A program made the position numbers and the translations under genes. This document shows positions 7,578 through 17,067 of a DNA stretch of 20,286 nucleotides, in pieces. The stretch is from Chara braunii (Eukaryota; Streptophyta; Charophyceae; Charales; Characeae). The notes below the pieces were generated by a model. It had not been told where the DNA came from, ran no database searches, and saw only the letters and a list, made by a program, of their open reading frames with translations. Location of the stretch: NCBI GenBank assembly GCA_003427395.1, contig BFEA01000447.1:804730-825015 (forward strand), read 5' to 3'. How positions within the stretch are numbered: position 1 is the stretch's first letter; the number at the start of each line of letters is the position of its first letter.

Positions 7578-8558
7578 TGCAAGGCTCAAGGCCTAGGGTA
7601 AACCCTTTTGGGCTTATTGTGGCAAGTAGGGTCGCCCTAAGTGAAGGCGGGCCTGATAAGTTACGAGAGGCCTATTTTTGTGTTTTTCACAACAGGGGAA
7701 ATATCAAACAGTTACGCAGCATAAGTTGGTTGAGTGAGCCCAGGCCCTACCTAACAACATTTGTTTCGGGCTCCGAACCCTTCCTGACTCCTGAGTGAAT
7801 CGGAGGCAAGCCCTGGGCCAGACATGAAACACTAATTGTACACCGCACGCGTGGCAGTTGGACACGAGTAACTACAAGAGGCTTTGCGGAATATTCCTCT
7901 GGGACAGAGGCTCAACCACTTGGGGCCTACTGGAAGCTTTTGGGTAGAGGCCCATACCAGCCAGGCAGCCCACGACTGGCAGCCACTTTCCGTAAAGGAA
8001 AGGGCCTGACCACTGGCTGCTCATTCGACACTCGCTGCTTCATGCGCAAGCGTTGCTGCGCTAGCTACGGATGCGAGTGCTTGCTCGCTCACGGGCGAGC
8101 AGGGTAAAGGTCGACAGCTATAACCGGGCTGGTCTGACATTGTTGAATGATACACATGGTGGTCTTCGGGTGCATCTGGCATCTGTGTGCGGGATCGAGG
8201 TTGTGAGTGAGGCGAGGACGTACCCGGTGCTTGATGCGGAAGGCATTGATCGAGATCTGCTCGTACTTCAGAAAGTTGTTGATGTCACTGGCGACTTTGT
8301 AGATAGGTTAGATAGGATCTGCCAATTGTACTATGGGCGCCGAGCACTATATAGGGTCCATAATAGGGGAACAACGTTGGTTTATTGACGATGATGACGA
8401 GACTATTTCAACATTGTCATTTGTGAGCTATGTTGTGCTCTTATTTGGTGTATTTCAAGTTGCAATTCTGCTTTTGGTTCGAGGTCAAGACTATCTGGTT
8501 CCATTATATGTATGATGCGGCTTGGTTTCTGAATTTCGGTATCACTCATTTCCTTGCA
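7578..8558 (+). repeat. 5' LTR of the gypsy element
   Basis: The 981-bp LTR starts TGCAAGGCTC and ends CCTTGCA, giving a 7-bp terminal inverted repeat TGCAAGG/CCTTGCA. It aligns along its length with 17476-18471. Shared blocks include CTAAGTGAAGGCGGGCCTGA, TTGGTTGAGTGAGCCCAGGC and TGGTCTTCGGGTGCAT. Relative to the 3' LTR it has an extra stretch with CTTTCC-GTAAA-GGAAAG (about 7986-8004) and lacks the 69-bp duplication. Confidence 0.93.
8348..8353 (+). promoter_or_regulatory. Candidate TATA box in 5' LTR
   Basis: TATATA lies about 205 bp from the LTR end, as expected for a pol II start in U3/R. The matching spot in the 3' LTR (18276-18283) reads CATATAGG, so the two have diverged. No start site can be fixed from sequence. 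Confidence 0.5.
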
Positions 8559-8561
8559 TTT

Positions 8562-8572
8562 TGGTATCGGAG
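8562..8572 (+). other. Primer binding site (tRNA-iMet type)
   Basis: TGGTATCGGAG begins 3 nt after the LTR end. Plant gypsy elements commonly have TGGTATCAGAGC, complementary to the 3' end of initiator Met tRNA; here position 8 is G instead of A. The putative second element has the same variant at 20119-20130. Confidence 0.8.
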
Positions 8573-9123
8573 TTGTGGTACGTATGCGCTCATCTGGCAC
8601 TTGCCTTCTGCTTATGCGGTGCATGCACGGAGGTAGCTAGGGGAGTGACCGTGGAAAGTGTGCAATGAGGAGGGCGAAGGCATGCAGGCGACCCAGGAGA
8701 TGAGCGGTATCGCCAGGAAGGCTAATGTGGTGATATTGGGTGTTTTGCGGTGTGATGAGAACTATGTGACACATAATTTAGGTTGAGGTGGAACGGCAGT
8801 ATAAAGCTGGTTGTGCCAAGGCAATGATTGGTCATCGCAATCGACGTAAAGTCATTTGGTGAGAATATATGTGGTTAGGGGCAGCTATTTTGAGGTACGA
8901 TGCTATTGACCTTACCGTGCGGATGTGTGTTGTGTCTTGAGAGTCCTCTCATGTGAGGAGTCGAGTGCGCTCAATCTTGAGAGCCGGCATTATTCACGTA
9001 GAGCCTTTGGAAGGAGAGGGTGTTGCCATCTGAAGGGCCATGGACGACGCACTGGGTCACGGTCACCATGCCAACCCATCGGGATTAGAGCACGCATGCT
9101 TTGCTGCTTTGTCCTTTTGTCTG

Positions 9124-9377
9124 CCTGCTGCGCTATTTAGAGGTCATGAGGGGCCGGTCAGCCCTATAGGGGAGACGAGCACCGGACGTCTTTAAATGAA
9201 TACCGACAAGATGCCTTCCATTGGCTATGATGATCGTCATCCTGTTTGCGCCTGCTGCGCTATTTAGAGGTCATGAGGGGCCTGCCAGCCCTATAGGGGA
9301 GACGAGCACCGGACGTCTTTAAATAAATACCGACAAGATGCCTTCCATTGGCTATGATGATTATCATCCTGTTTGCG
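9124..9377 (+). repeat. 127-bp tandem duplication in the leader
   Basis: Units 9124-9250 and 9251-9377 both begin CCTGCTGCGCTATTTAGAGG and end CATCCTGTTTGCG. They differ at only about six positions, so this duplication is much younger than the LTR divergence or has been homogenised. Confidence 0.93.
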
Positions 9378-9687
9378 ACGTTAAATAATTCTTGAGGACC
9401 TTGGGGGCTGGCCTAAAACTGCCTCTTGATCAGCCAATTGGTTGGTGTAAGGCTCGCAGCACGCGAGGGTAAAAATAGTGCAGGGCTGACCAGCTCAGCG
9501 TTGACTTGGGGCATAGGGGTGGGTCGGGCACACCTTTAGACACCAGCGCCATCCAGATTGCTCAGGAACGCTGATGTCAAGTGACTTCAAGAATAATTGA
9601 GGGAGAGGTAGATTTTAAGTGATAGTTCGCTTACAATTCCATTACGCAAACAACCATACAAATGATTCTATTTTTATCTTTGATTAG

Positions 9688-9716
9688 TCAGATGTGACAT
9701 CCATTAACACATCTGA
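9688..9716. repeat. Perfect 9-bp hairpin in AT-rich leader block
   Basis: TCAGATGTG (9688-9696) pairs with CACATCTGA (9708-9716) around an 11-nt loop. Its role is unknown. Confidence 0.7.
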
Positions 9717-9957
9717 TAGACTGCATAGGTATAATTAATTATCTTTCTGCATTTGCTTTCGATTCGCGAACTAGTCAAGTAAAATAGTGTTATTTCAACT
9801 TATTTGTAGGAATCTGGACTTACCTATAAAACCCAATTGTGTATCTTCTGATATTGCCACCAATTAATTATTTTCTTATTTTAAATTGGTTTAACCACTA
9901 AGGTGCAGTAGGCAACAGAGATTGTCCTAGTGCAGATTGTGTGCGTTGTTGTAGCAT

Positions 9958-11930
9958 ATGAGCGACAAAGATTACATTGATCCGGACGGTTGAATCTTGC
10001 GGTCGTCAAGCGAAAGGGTTCCGTTTGTTCACGTAGCTTTAGGAGCCGAGGGAGATCGTCTTTCGTACCGGGAGGCTAGGGAAAGACAGCGTCAACAGAG
10101 GATTGCAAGGGATGCAGAGGCAAGTAGGGCCTTCGCCAAAGAGGCAGCTGGCTCAGATGGCCACTTTTGTGCAGCAGAGTTCCCAAGCCAGTGGTTCAGG
10201 GACTAGTGCGGCCACCGCCCATGGGCACACATACCCAGTGTCAGTCCGCTTGTGTAATGGTTAGCCAGCAGTTCGTGTTAACTCCTGAGGAAGTCGCCAT
10301 TCAGCGAGCAAGTGCTCGCGAAGCGCAGCTACAACAGGTGTTAAATGAGATAGAGGCAAAGAAAGAAAGGATGATTGGACGTCCGGCTAGGATGCAGCGG
10401 AGAGAAGCGGACATACATGAGTTAGAGGAGATGGATCTGACGAATATGGATGTTGTTGTAAGGACCGTTAGGACAACCCTGCTAGATGTAGTAGAGATGG
10501 AGGACTACCATACGACCCTCTTGTAGGACATTTAAAGAAGTCTGGTCGTGCTGGTCGTACGAGTTCAGGTTTCACCTTCACCATTCCGGCCAGGTGCTTG
10601 GCCAATGGTACAACCTCCTCCTTCTATCCCACTGGTAGTTGGGTTAGTCCCATCTACACTACCTCCGGTTTCAATACAGGCTGCTCCCCATCTTGGCATG
10701 CCTTTGATAGGCGGGTTGTCAGCAGAACCAAGCGTACAAGTTTCTGTCCAACCAGTATTTTCCCAACCTCCGTTGCAGGCCACCGTAACAAGGCAGTCTG
10801 TCGTTTTGCACCCAGAGCAGCCGCAGGGCACACAGACCTAGCACCAACATGTTCAACAACCTGCCCCACAGGCTCCACAACCTGGACTCACGCAGGCTCC
10901 GAGACAAGGTCAGTGGGTACCGTAAATTGCCATCGTAGGCTTCGTAACACCAAAGCCCTTCTCAGGTGATAAAAAGGTTGAGGACCTTAACACATGGTTG
11001 AGGATGCTCAAGACGGTGCCAGCCTACGTGAAGTGCAAGTTGACCTTGCCTCATGAAGAAGTGCTTGTGGCTGCCTCCTATCTTGAGGGGAGTGCAACAA
11101 GGTGGTTGAGTGGGTACGTGCAGTTGCAGGGGTACGGTGATCACTTCCGCCCTTGGGCAGTCACCCAAACATTGGATGACTTCATCAAGCTGGTGGAAGA
11201 AAGGTGGCATGATCCGCAGGAGGCGCAAACGGCCACCGACGGGTTGCAGAACCTGAGCTGAAGAAAGTTCAGGTTAGTAAGGGATGCCACAAACGCAGCA
11301 GAGCATCTGATTTGTGTTCCTGGCGTACGCTACGGCCCCCGAGTCTTATTTACCACTTTCATGAGGTGCCTCCCTATGAAGATCAGGAATCAGATGGCAA
11401 GTGCGGCCATGATCACGGTTCACAACTTTCCCTCATTAAGCAAGGAGGCCCTAGATCTAGAACCAAATATCGGGCATGGACAGCAGTCAACGACAGATGG
11501 TAGGAAAAAGACACTGGCACACTGCCTCCTAACTGGAGGGCCAAGGGGCACATCATGTTCGTCGATAACGATGGTACAACCATAGAATTAGATGACGACT
11601 TCCAGGTGGGAGTAGCGACAGAGTCAGGTAGTGCAGAAGCTTCAGGGGGTGGAGCAGTCGCTGCCTCAGTCAAGAAAGGTAAGGCGACCGCCGACTGGTA
11701 GATGCCACTGAGGCCGGTCAAAAAGTCAAGTAGACCACAATGCTCCTCCATGGGAGAAAGTGAGGCTTACTGAGGACGTGTGAAGAGATCGGTATGCCCG
11801 TGCTGCTTGTATTCGCTGTGACCAGTATGACCATACGCAGTTCAAGTGTCAGAGTCGAAAGGTCACGGATAAGATCCCGCCTACGATGAGACAGGCAACG
11901 ACCTCCTTCGCTTCAAGGGTAGCAACAGTG
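9958..11930 (+). pseudogene. gag: gag polyprotein region of gypsy element, broken
   Basis: Capsid/nucleocapsid precursor that would form the virus-like particle. The likely start is ATG 9958 (MSDKDYIDPDG), hit by TGA at 9991-9993. The frame then runs on as charged helix (ERQRQQRIARDAEASRAF) to 10206. Most of the rest is in frame 3: a coiled, Glu/Arg-rich part (10254-10526), a Pro-rich linker (10548-10841) and the gag core (about 10950-11470) with ATRWLSGYVQLQG and LDDFIKLVEERW. A TGA at 11259-11261 is followed in frame by RKFRLVRDATNAAEHLICV. A shift to frame 2 (about 11531-11701) precedes a return to frame 3 and a CCHC zinc knuckle. At least two frameshifts and several stops make it non-functional. 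Its neighbour downstream is the protease. Confidence 0.85.
11808..11849 (+). other. CCHC zinc knuckle in gag
   Basis: The codons read C-IR-C-DQYD-H-TQFK-C, an exact CX2CX4HX4C retroelement nucleocapsid knuckle that binds template RNA. All four metal ligands are kept although the surrounding frame is broken. Confidence 0.9.
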
Positions 11931-12108
11931 CCAGTAGTTCTGGCACTGCTTCGGGAAACACGTCGGGCCAATAGGAATTGTAGACTTTGTAGTTGTTCCT
12001 ACGATGGTCGAGATGGTGGATACACCCTCACCGGCTCGAGAGATGGGTCAAGCTATTGATTCTGATGCCGTCCCGCGGCCTCATTCAGATTAGTCGATAA
12101 TTTGTTCG

Positions 12109-12522
12109 ATGAATGTGTTCGAATCCTTAGAGGAGTTAGAGGAGGAGTGGTCTAGATCAGACTCACTAGCTTCTTGGACGACCATGGCTAAAGCTCCTCA
12201 GGGTGAGTTGTTCGTCAGCGAGGTAGAAATAGGTGGTCGTAAGGCTGGGGCCTTTTACGATACGTGTTCAATGAGGAACATTATTAGTTGTGCTTGTGTT
12301 GACCATTTGCGCTTACAGGGGCAAGTGTTGCGCCTCAGTCGACCGGTGGAGTCGACCTGTGCCAACAAATAGCGGATGGTAGTCAATGACTACCTAAAAG
12401 ATGTTGAGTGTTTTTTCCCGTACGCGAGGGGGGAATTGAGAGACAAAATCTTGTTCCTAGTCAGCGATGATCTCCCTATGGATATTCTGCTAGGTATGTA
12501 CTACCTTTCGGTTGCACAACCC
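12109..12522 (+). pseudogene. Retropepsin-type aspartic protease region, active site altered
   Basis: Frame 1. The protease would cut the gag-pol polyprotein inside the particle. The active-site loop reads AFYDTCSMRNIIS where family members have DTG or DSG, so the Gly after Asp-Thr is Cys and the enzyme should be dead. A TAG at 12370-12372 interrupts the frame, which then continues (RMVVNDYLKDVECFF) to the C-terminal motif DILLGMYYL, equivalent to the (I/L)LG.D(W/F)L signature. The next stop TAG is at 12520-12522, and readable coding sequence with another stop continues towards the RT. The upstream part (about 11931-12108) is a poorly readable gag-protease linker. Confidence 0.8.
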
Positions 12523-12689
12523 TAGTTTGACTGGGACTGAAAAGTGGTCAAACACACGCTGCCCGAATGGGGGACTGTCAGATTATGTAAGTATAAAGCT
12601 AGTAGTCTGATTGAGTCGTACGAGTGCATGTGTGCGACCGTGTTTTATAATTATTATAAGCAAAATCCAGGGTATGTACTTGGTGACAG

Positions 12690-13512
12690 TTGATGTATGT
12701 CTCTGCAAAGGGTGAGCCGGTGAAAATACCTCCAGAGATACAGGGAGTGGTAGCTAACTACCCCGATCTATTCGAAGAGCCAAAATGGGCTGTTGAGAGG
12801 GAGGTCGTCCACACGATAGAGATTATCCTAGGGTCTAGTATCCCAAATGGTAGGATCTATCGGATGTCTCGAGCGGAGTTTGATGAGCTCTGCCGACAAT
12901 GCAAGGATCTCATAGAGAAGGGTAGGATCCAGCCAAGTGTCTCCCCTTACGGGTTTCCTGTCTTATTTGTACCTAAGAAGGGGGTAACACTGAGGATGTG
13001 CGTTGACTATAGGGGCCTCAATGCCATCACCGTGAAGAATGCAGAGCCCCTACCGCGCATCGACGATTTGTTGACTCGAGTGCTAGGGTGCTGGTACTTC
13101 AGCAAGATAGATATGAAGTCTGGGTACCATCAGATTGCAATCAGGCCCGAGAATCAACACAAAACCGCCTTTCAGACCAGGTACGGTCTGTCCGAGTTTG
13201 TGGTGATGCCTTTTGGCTTTTGCAATGCTCCTGGCACCTTTCAGCATACAATGACCAAGCATTACATGATTTTTCATGACTAATTAGATAACTAAGATAA
13301 GTTTTTCATCGTGTACCTCGACGAAATACTTATCTTCAATAGGACTGTCGAGGAACATGCAACCCATGTAGACAAAATTCTCAGCCTCTTCGACAACACC
13401 AGTTCAAGATTAACCGGGAAAAATGTGAGTTTGGCTACACCCATATCTTGTACCTGCGTCATGAGATTTTTGTGGATGGGTTGAAGCCCGATGACGCGAA
13501 GGTGGTCAGCAT
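12690..13512 (+). pseudogene. pol: Ty3/gypsy reverse transcriptase, broken
   Basis: RNA-dependent DNA polymerase of the element. Frame 3 is open to 13280: YPDLFEEP, the fingers motif VSPYGFPVLFVPKKG, CVDYRGLNAITVKNAEPLP, palm motif A YFSKIDMKSGYHQIAI (catalytic Asp 13110-13112), AFQTRYG and motif B FGFCNAPGTFQ. TAA codons follow at 13281 and 13293. The catalytic box then reads FIVYLDEI (Tyr 13314, Asp 13320, Glu 13323) where YLDD is required, so one metal-binding Asp is Glu. Sequence shifts to frame 2 near 13400 (QFKINREKCEFGYTHILYL), then has TAG and TAA near 13520-13550. The apparent start at 12690 is only where the frame opens; originally this was one continuous pol. Confidence 0.92.
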
Positions 13513-13985
13513 TTGTGGCTAGCCGCATCCTCAGTCTGTGTTTTTGAGGTAAGGTCCTTCTTGGTTATGACTAGCTATTATCACACTTTTGTCAATAACT
13601 GTAGTACCATAGCCGCGCCCTTGTTGAATCTCACATGCCTTGACACCCCATGGGAGTGGACAGGCAGGTGCGAGGCTGCCTTCAAACACTTTAAGCATGC
13701 TCTCACTCACCATGAGGTCTTGAAGCTACCCGATCTTGACAAACCATTCGTTGTAACTACGGATGCCAGCCTATGGAATTGGCGTTGTGCTTGCGCAGTA
13801 GGAGGGGAAAAAGTTGAGGCCCTTTGAGTACATTTCCAAAAAGATGCCCTCTTAGAAGTCGGCTAAGTTCACTTATGAGAAAGAACTCTAACGCGATTTA
13901 CAAAGCGTTGAACCATTGGAGGCATAACCTCCTTGGGCGATTTTTCTACTTCAGGACTCAGGACTGATCATTAGTGGATGAGGAC
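13513..13985 (+). pseudogene. pol: RT connection and RNase H, N-terminal part
   Basis: Frame 1 to 13827. It starts with the EVRSFL, YYHTFVNN and STIAAPL signatures that follow the gypsy thumb, then WEWTGRCEAAFKHFKHALT and the RNase H start KPFVVTTDAS (catalytic Asp 13762-13764). After GAVGGE-like degraded sequence the frame shifts; fragments such as KFTYEKEL and the LLGRFFYLRT-type segment can still be read in other frames. The gene is cut at 13985 by a TIR element. The rest resumes at 15275. Confidence 0.85.
13976..13985. repeat. 10-bp target duplication (left) of TIR element
   Basis: GGATGAGGAC, repeated exactly at 15275-15284 on the other side of the element. In the interrupted gene it encodes part of WMRTQ. 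Confidence 0.9.
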
Positions 13986-14242
13986 TGTGTGACACCCCTT
14001 ACAAATACGGGGCGTCTGTACGGTCCATACGGTCGTACGTACGGGCCCCCAGGCGGCTGTACGGGCCGTATGTACGGCCGTATAAGCCGTTTCGGCGGGC
14101 TTCCCGGGGGGGCTCTGACACGTGAGGGGGTGGGGGGGGGTGTGCATGCCAGGGGCTACCCCCCCGAAGTAAAAAACAAGAAAAAAAAAATTGTTCGTTT
14201 GGGGGGGGGGGGGGGTGTTGGGGTTTGGGGAAAAAATAAAAA

Positions 14243-14279
14243 TGATTGATTGATTGATTGATGATTGATTGATTGATTG

Positions 14280-14350
<71 letters not shown>

Positions 14351-14383
14351 ATTGATTGATTTTTATTGATTGATTGATTGATT

Positions 14384-14441
<58 letters not shown>
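14243..14441. repeat. (ATTG)n tetranucleotide tract
   Basis: About 200 bp of ATTG units with occasional short T-rich or ATG interruptions. It is the inverted counterpart of 14850-15015 within the same element. Confidence 0.95.
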
Positions 14442-14446
<5 letters not shown>

Positions 14447-14482
14447 GTTGGGGGAGGGTCTCTGCCACACCATCCCGCTGCC

Positions 14483-14719
14483 CACACACACACGCACACA
14501 CACGCACACACACACACACACACACGCACACACGCTTACACACCCACACACGCAAACACACATACATACATACACACATACACACATATGCACACACACA
14601 CACACACGCACACACACACACACGCACACACGCATACACGCACACACGCACACACGCACACACGCACACACGCGCGCACACACACACATGCACACACACA
14701 CACACACGCACACACACAC
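14483..14719. repeat. (CA)n tract in centre of TIR element
   Basis: CA repeats with regular CG and CAT interruptions, followed by a CT-rich block (14719-14752), a GCGCG core (14754-14769) and a GA-rich block (14770-14798) that is partly complementary to the CT block. Confidence 0.95.
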
Positions 14720-14849
14720 TCTCTGTCTCAGTCTCTGTCTTAGTCTCTCTCTCACGCGCGTGCGCGCGCTGAGAGACAGACAGAGAGAGGGAGGGAGGGC
14801 GCAACTATGTTAGAGTTTCGCGCCTATATGCGAGTTTTTTTTTTTTTTA

Positions 14850-14938
14850 ATCAATCAATCCGTCAATCAATAGAGCATTCAATCAATCAACAAGCAATCA
14901 ATCAATCGACAATGAATCAATCAATTAATCAATCAATT

Positions 14939-14985
<47 letters not shown>

Positions 14986-15015
14986 TAATCAATCAATCAA
15001 TCAATCAATCAATCA
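14850..15015. repeat. (AATC)n tetranucleotide tract
   Basis: About 165 bp of AATC units with a few interruptions, preceded by a T-tract at 14835-14848. Confidence 0.95.
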
Positions 15016-15274
15016 ACTTTTATTTCTTTATTTTAATTTTTTTCCCGTTTTTATTATTTTTATTTTTTTTTAATATAAAAAAGACCGAAAAATAAAATAA
15101 ACATATGGGGGTGTAGAGCACAAAAAATTGTACATTCCCTTTTCTTTTTTTTCTTTTTTTTCTTTTGGGGGGGGAGGGGGGGGTCGTCACTTTGTAGGGA
15201 CCGTTCATACGGCCGTACGACCATTCGTACGACTGTACGACCAGAGCCCCGTACGACATACGGCGTGTTACACA

Positions 15275-15411
15275 GGATGAGGACACAACCAGTACTCTCC
15301 GATACCCTGAAACACTGGATTGAAGTCATAGAACAATATGACTTTGAGCCAGAGTATATCAAGGGGGAGTACAACAAGGTTGTTGATCTGCTGTCGCGTA
15401 AAACATACTTC
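15275..15411 (+). pseudogene. pol: RNase H C-terminal part, to the RNase H/integrase junction
   Basis: Resumes directly after the TIR element with WMRTQPVLSDTLKHW-type sequence, then IEQYDFEPEYIKGEYNKVVD and LLSRK, the usual gypsy RNase H tail (Y..G..N..AD.LSR). The codon phase across the 10-bp target repeat shows that the TIR element alone separates this from 13985. It is cut again at 15415 by the foldback MITE. Confidence 0.9.
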
Positions 15412-15415
15412 CTTG

Positions 15416-15780
15416 AACTGTCATTTCGTCAAAATGGACATTTTTTATTTTTTGAACGAAATCGAAACTGAGTTTTTTCAACTTTTTTAGCTAAAAACTT
15501 AGTCTAAATTTGTTGCCCTTGAGGGTCGGGCACTTTTAAAACGCTGGACCCCTTGTATGTATCTAGACCTAGCTTGAGACCAGATACATCCAGGCGGTTC
15601 CCCCTGGATGTACTGGTCTCAAGCTTAGTCCTGATACATCCAAGGGGTCCAGTGTTTTAAAAACGCCGGACGCTCAGGAGCAGCAAAATTTAGACCAGTT
15701 TTCGGCCAAAAAAATTGAAAAAACTCAGTTTCAATTTCGTTCAAAAAATTAAAGATGTCCATTTTGACAAAATGGTAGTT
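15416..15780. mobile_element. 365-bp foldback MITE inserted in pol
   Basis: Almost the whole element is one palindrome: arm 15416-15594 pairs with arm 15603-15780 around an 8-nt loop. The termini are AACT(GT)CATTT(C)GTCAAAATGG and its complement ending GGTAGTT. CTTG lies on both sides (15412-15415 and 15781-15784) while an empty site would have it once, so the target duplication is 2-4 bp with the exact split ambiguous. The reading frame F-L before it and G-A-L-I-T-E-F after it join cleanly without it. It encodes nothing. The family is unknown to me. Confidence 0.88.
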
Positions 15781-15783
15781 CTT

Positions 15784-17067
15784 GGTGCACTGATAACTGA
15801 GTTCGGGCTTGCGGACGATGTTACTCAATCATTGGTGGAAGCCTATTGCAAGGATCCGTTTATGGAAGAAATCATACGCGGACTCGAAGCTTACAATAAG
15901 GTTACTTCTGAAGAGTTCGTTTTGGTTGATGGCCTGCTGTTCCTCGAGAAGGCCGATAATAAATGATTGTGTGTTCCTAATAGAGAGTCTTTGCGTAATC
16001 TCTTTTTAGGAGAATATCACGACGCCACCGGACATTTAGGGTATAAAAAAATTGTAGCCAATCTGCTGCATCGCTTCTGGTGGCCCACAATGATGAAGGA
16101 TGCCAAACTGTATGTCGAGACCTGTCAAGTTTGTCAACTTGACAAGCCTCACACACAGCTACCTCTTGGGCTGCTTAAGCCTCTTCCGATTCCGAAAAGG
16201 CCAGGTGAGAGCTTGTCCATGGATTTCATGGATACGTTAGTCACCGCCAAGAGTCGCATGCGGCACATATTCGTCATTTTGGATAGGCTTAACAAGTATG
16301 CTAGGTTAGTAGCCATGTCGGAAACAGCGAAGACCGAGTACATTATCAGATTGTTCAAGGAAAACTGGGTTAGAGATTTTGGCCTGCCAAAGTCTATTGT
16401 CAGTGATAGGGATATGCGTTTCACTAGTAAGTTGTGGAAAGCTGCAGCTGCTGAGCAAGGAACACAGTAGTAGATGACCTCCGGTAACCACCCAGAAGCA
16501 AACAGTCAGGCCGAACAGATGAACCGCGCTGTGCAACATCTACTGAGGCATTTTATCAAGCCCAATCAGGTATACTAGGACGAAAAGCTTGCTCTCGTCA
16601 CCGGTCTGTACAAGAACGCAGTCCACAACGCCACAGGGTTTCGTCCAAACGATCTACTTCTGACCTTCAAGCCTAGACTGGCCCTAGACTTCCTACTACC
16701 TGAGAATCAGTCTGATGCTGCGCCAGACACTCTCGAATTTGCTTGTCGGTACAAATGCCTTATGCAACAAGTTGTAGAACAAATGCACAAAGCGCAAGCG
16801 GCAATGATTGAATCAGAAAATCGACATCGCCGCCCATCTACATTCGAGCCTTTTTTCCAGGTAAGGGACAAAGTCTCGGTTAAGGCTTCTGAACTAGGGC
16901 AGGAGCATGGGATCTCCTGCAAACTCATGCCACAGTATTTCAGACCCTGGGAGGTCCTAGACATCGTTGGGGAGGACCCTGACGGACCATCGTACGTTAT
17001 CCGAATCCCTGGCCACGTTCGTACTTACCCTGTTTTCCACCAAACTTGCACCTTCCGAGGAGACTGA
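15784..17067 (+). pseudogene. pol: Gypsy integrase, stops in frame, catalytic triad kept
   Basis: Frame 1. The enzyme joins the element cDNA to chromosomal DNA. The zinc-binding HHCC domain is visible (YHDATGHLGYKK, then CQVCQ). In the catalytic core, Asp in SMDFMD (16222-16224), Asp in IVSDRDMRF (16405-16407) and Glu in NSQAEQMNR (16513-16515) show the exact D-35-E spacing. Stops fall at 15964 (TGA), 16468 and 16471 (TAG TAG) and 16576 (TAG for the Trp of a WDEKL-type motif). The C-terminal part keeps QVRDKVSVKASEL-like and LMPQYFRPWEVLDIVG sequence, the usual SH3-like fold. A frameshift near 17040 leads into the chromodomain in frame 2. Confidence 0.92.

Larger units (their letters stand above)
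8573..9957 (+). other. Untranslated leader of the gypsy element
   Basis: These 1385 bp between primer site and gag hold no credible coding region. They contain a 127-bp tandem duplication (9124-9377), a mixed-composition part to about 9600 and an AT-rich block (about 9600-9930) that differs sharply in composition. A perfect hairpin lies at 9688-9716. Packaging or dimerisation signals would be expected here but cannot be identified by eye. Confidence 0.65.
13986..15274. mobile_element. Non-autonomous TIR element made of simple repeats (Mutator-like by TSD)
   Basis: The 1289-bp insertion inside RNase H is flanked by a 10-bp direct repeat GGATGAGGAC. The ends are imperfect inverted repeats: left TGTGTGACACCCC...TACGGGGC, right (complement) TGTGTAACACGCC...TACGGGGC, about 28 bp. 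Inside, both halves run from TIR to a CGTACG-rich island (14011-14095; 15205-15265), then G/C runs, A or T tracts and (ATTG)n (14243-14441) or its complement (14850-15015). The centre is (CA)n (14483-14719), a CT block and a GA block. No transposase is encoded; frames are Thr-His, Val-Cys or Ile-Asn-Gln-Ser strings. A TSD of 10 bp fits Mutator-like elements (9-11 bp), but the TIR matches no family I can name. Confidence 0.85.

Noticed and set aside
7755-7800. Minus-strand hammerhead in the LTRs (CCCGAAAC with a small stem, also near 17660)
   Set aside because: The CUGANGA box is wrong in both LTRs, no GTC triplet with a stem III partner is found, and the two LTRs do not conserve the fold.
8925-9140. 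71-codon Cys-rich frame in the gypsy leader
   Set aside because: It overlaps the start of the 127-bp duplication, has no recognisable domain, and lies in the untranslated leader.
14243-15015. Long open frames giving Ile-Asn-Gln-Ser, Thr-His or Val-Cys repeats on both strands (also near 1700, 3550, 6100)
   Set aside because: They are pure translations of ATCA and CA microsatellites, open in several frames at once, with no flanking protein sequence.
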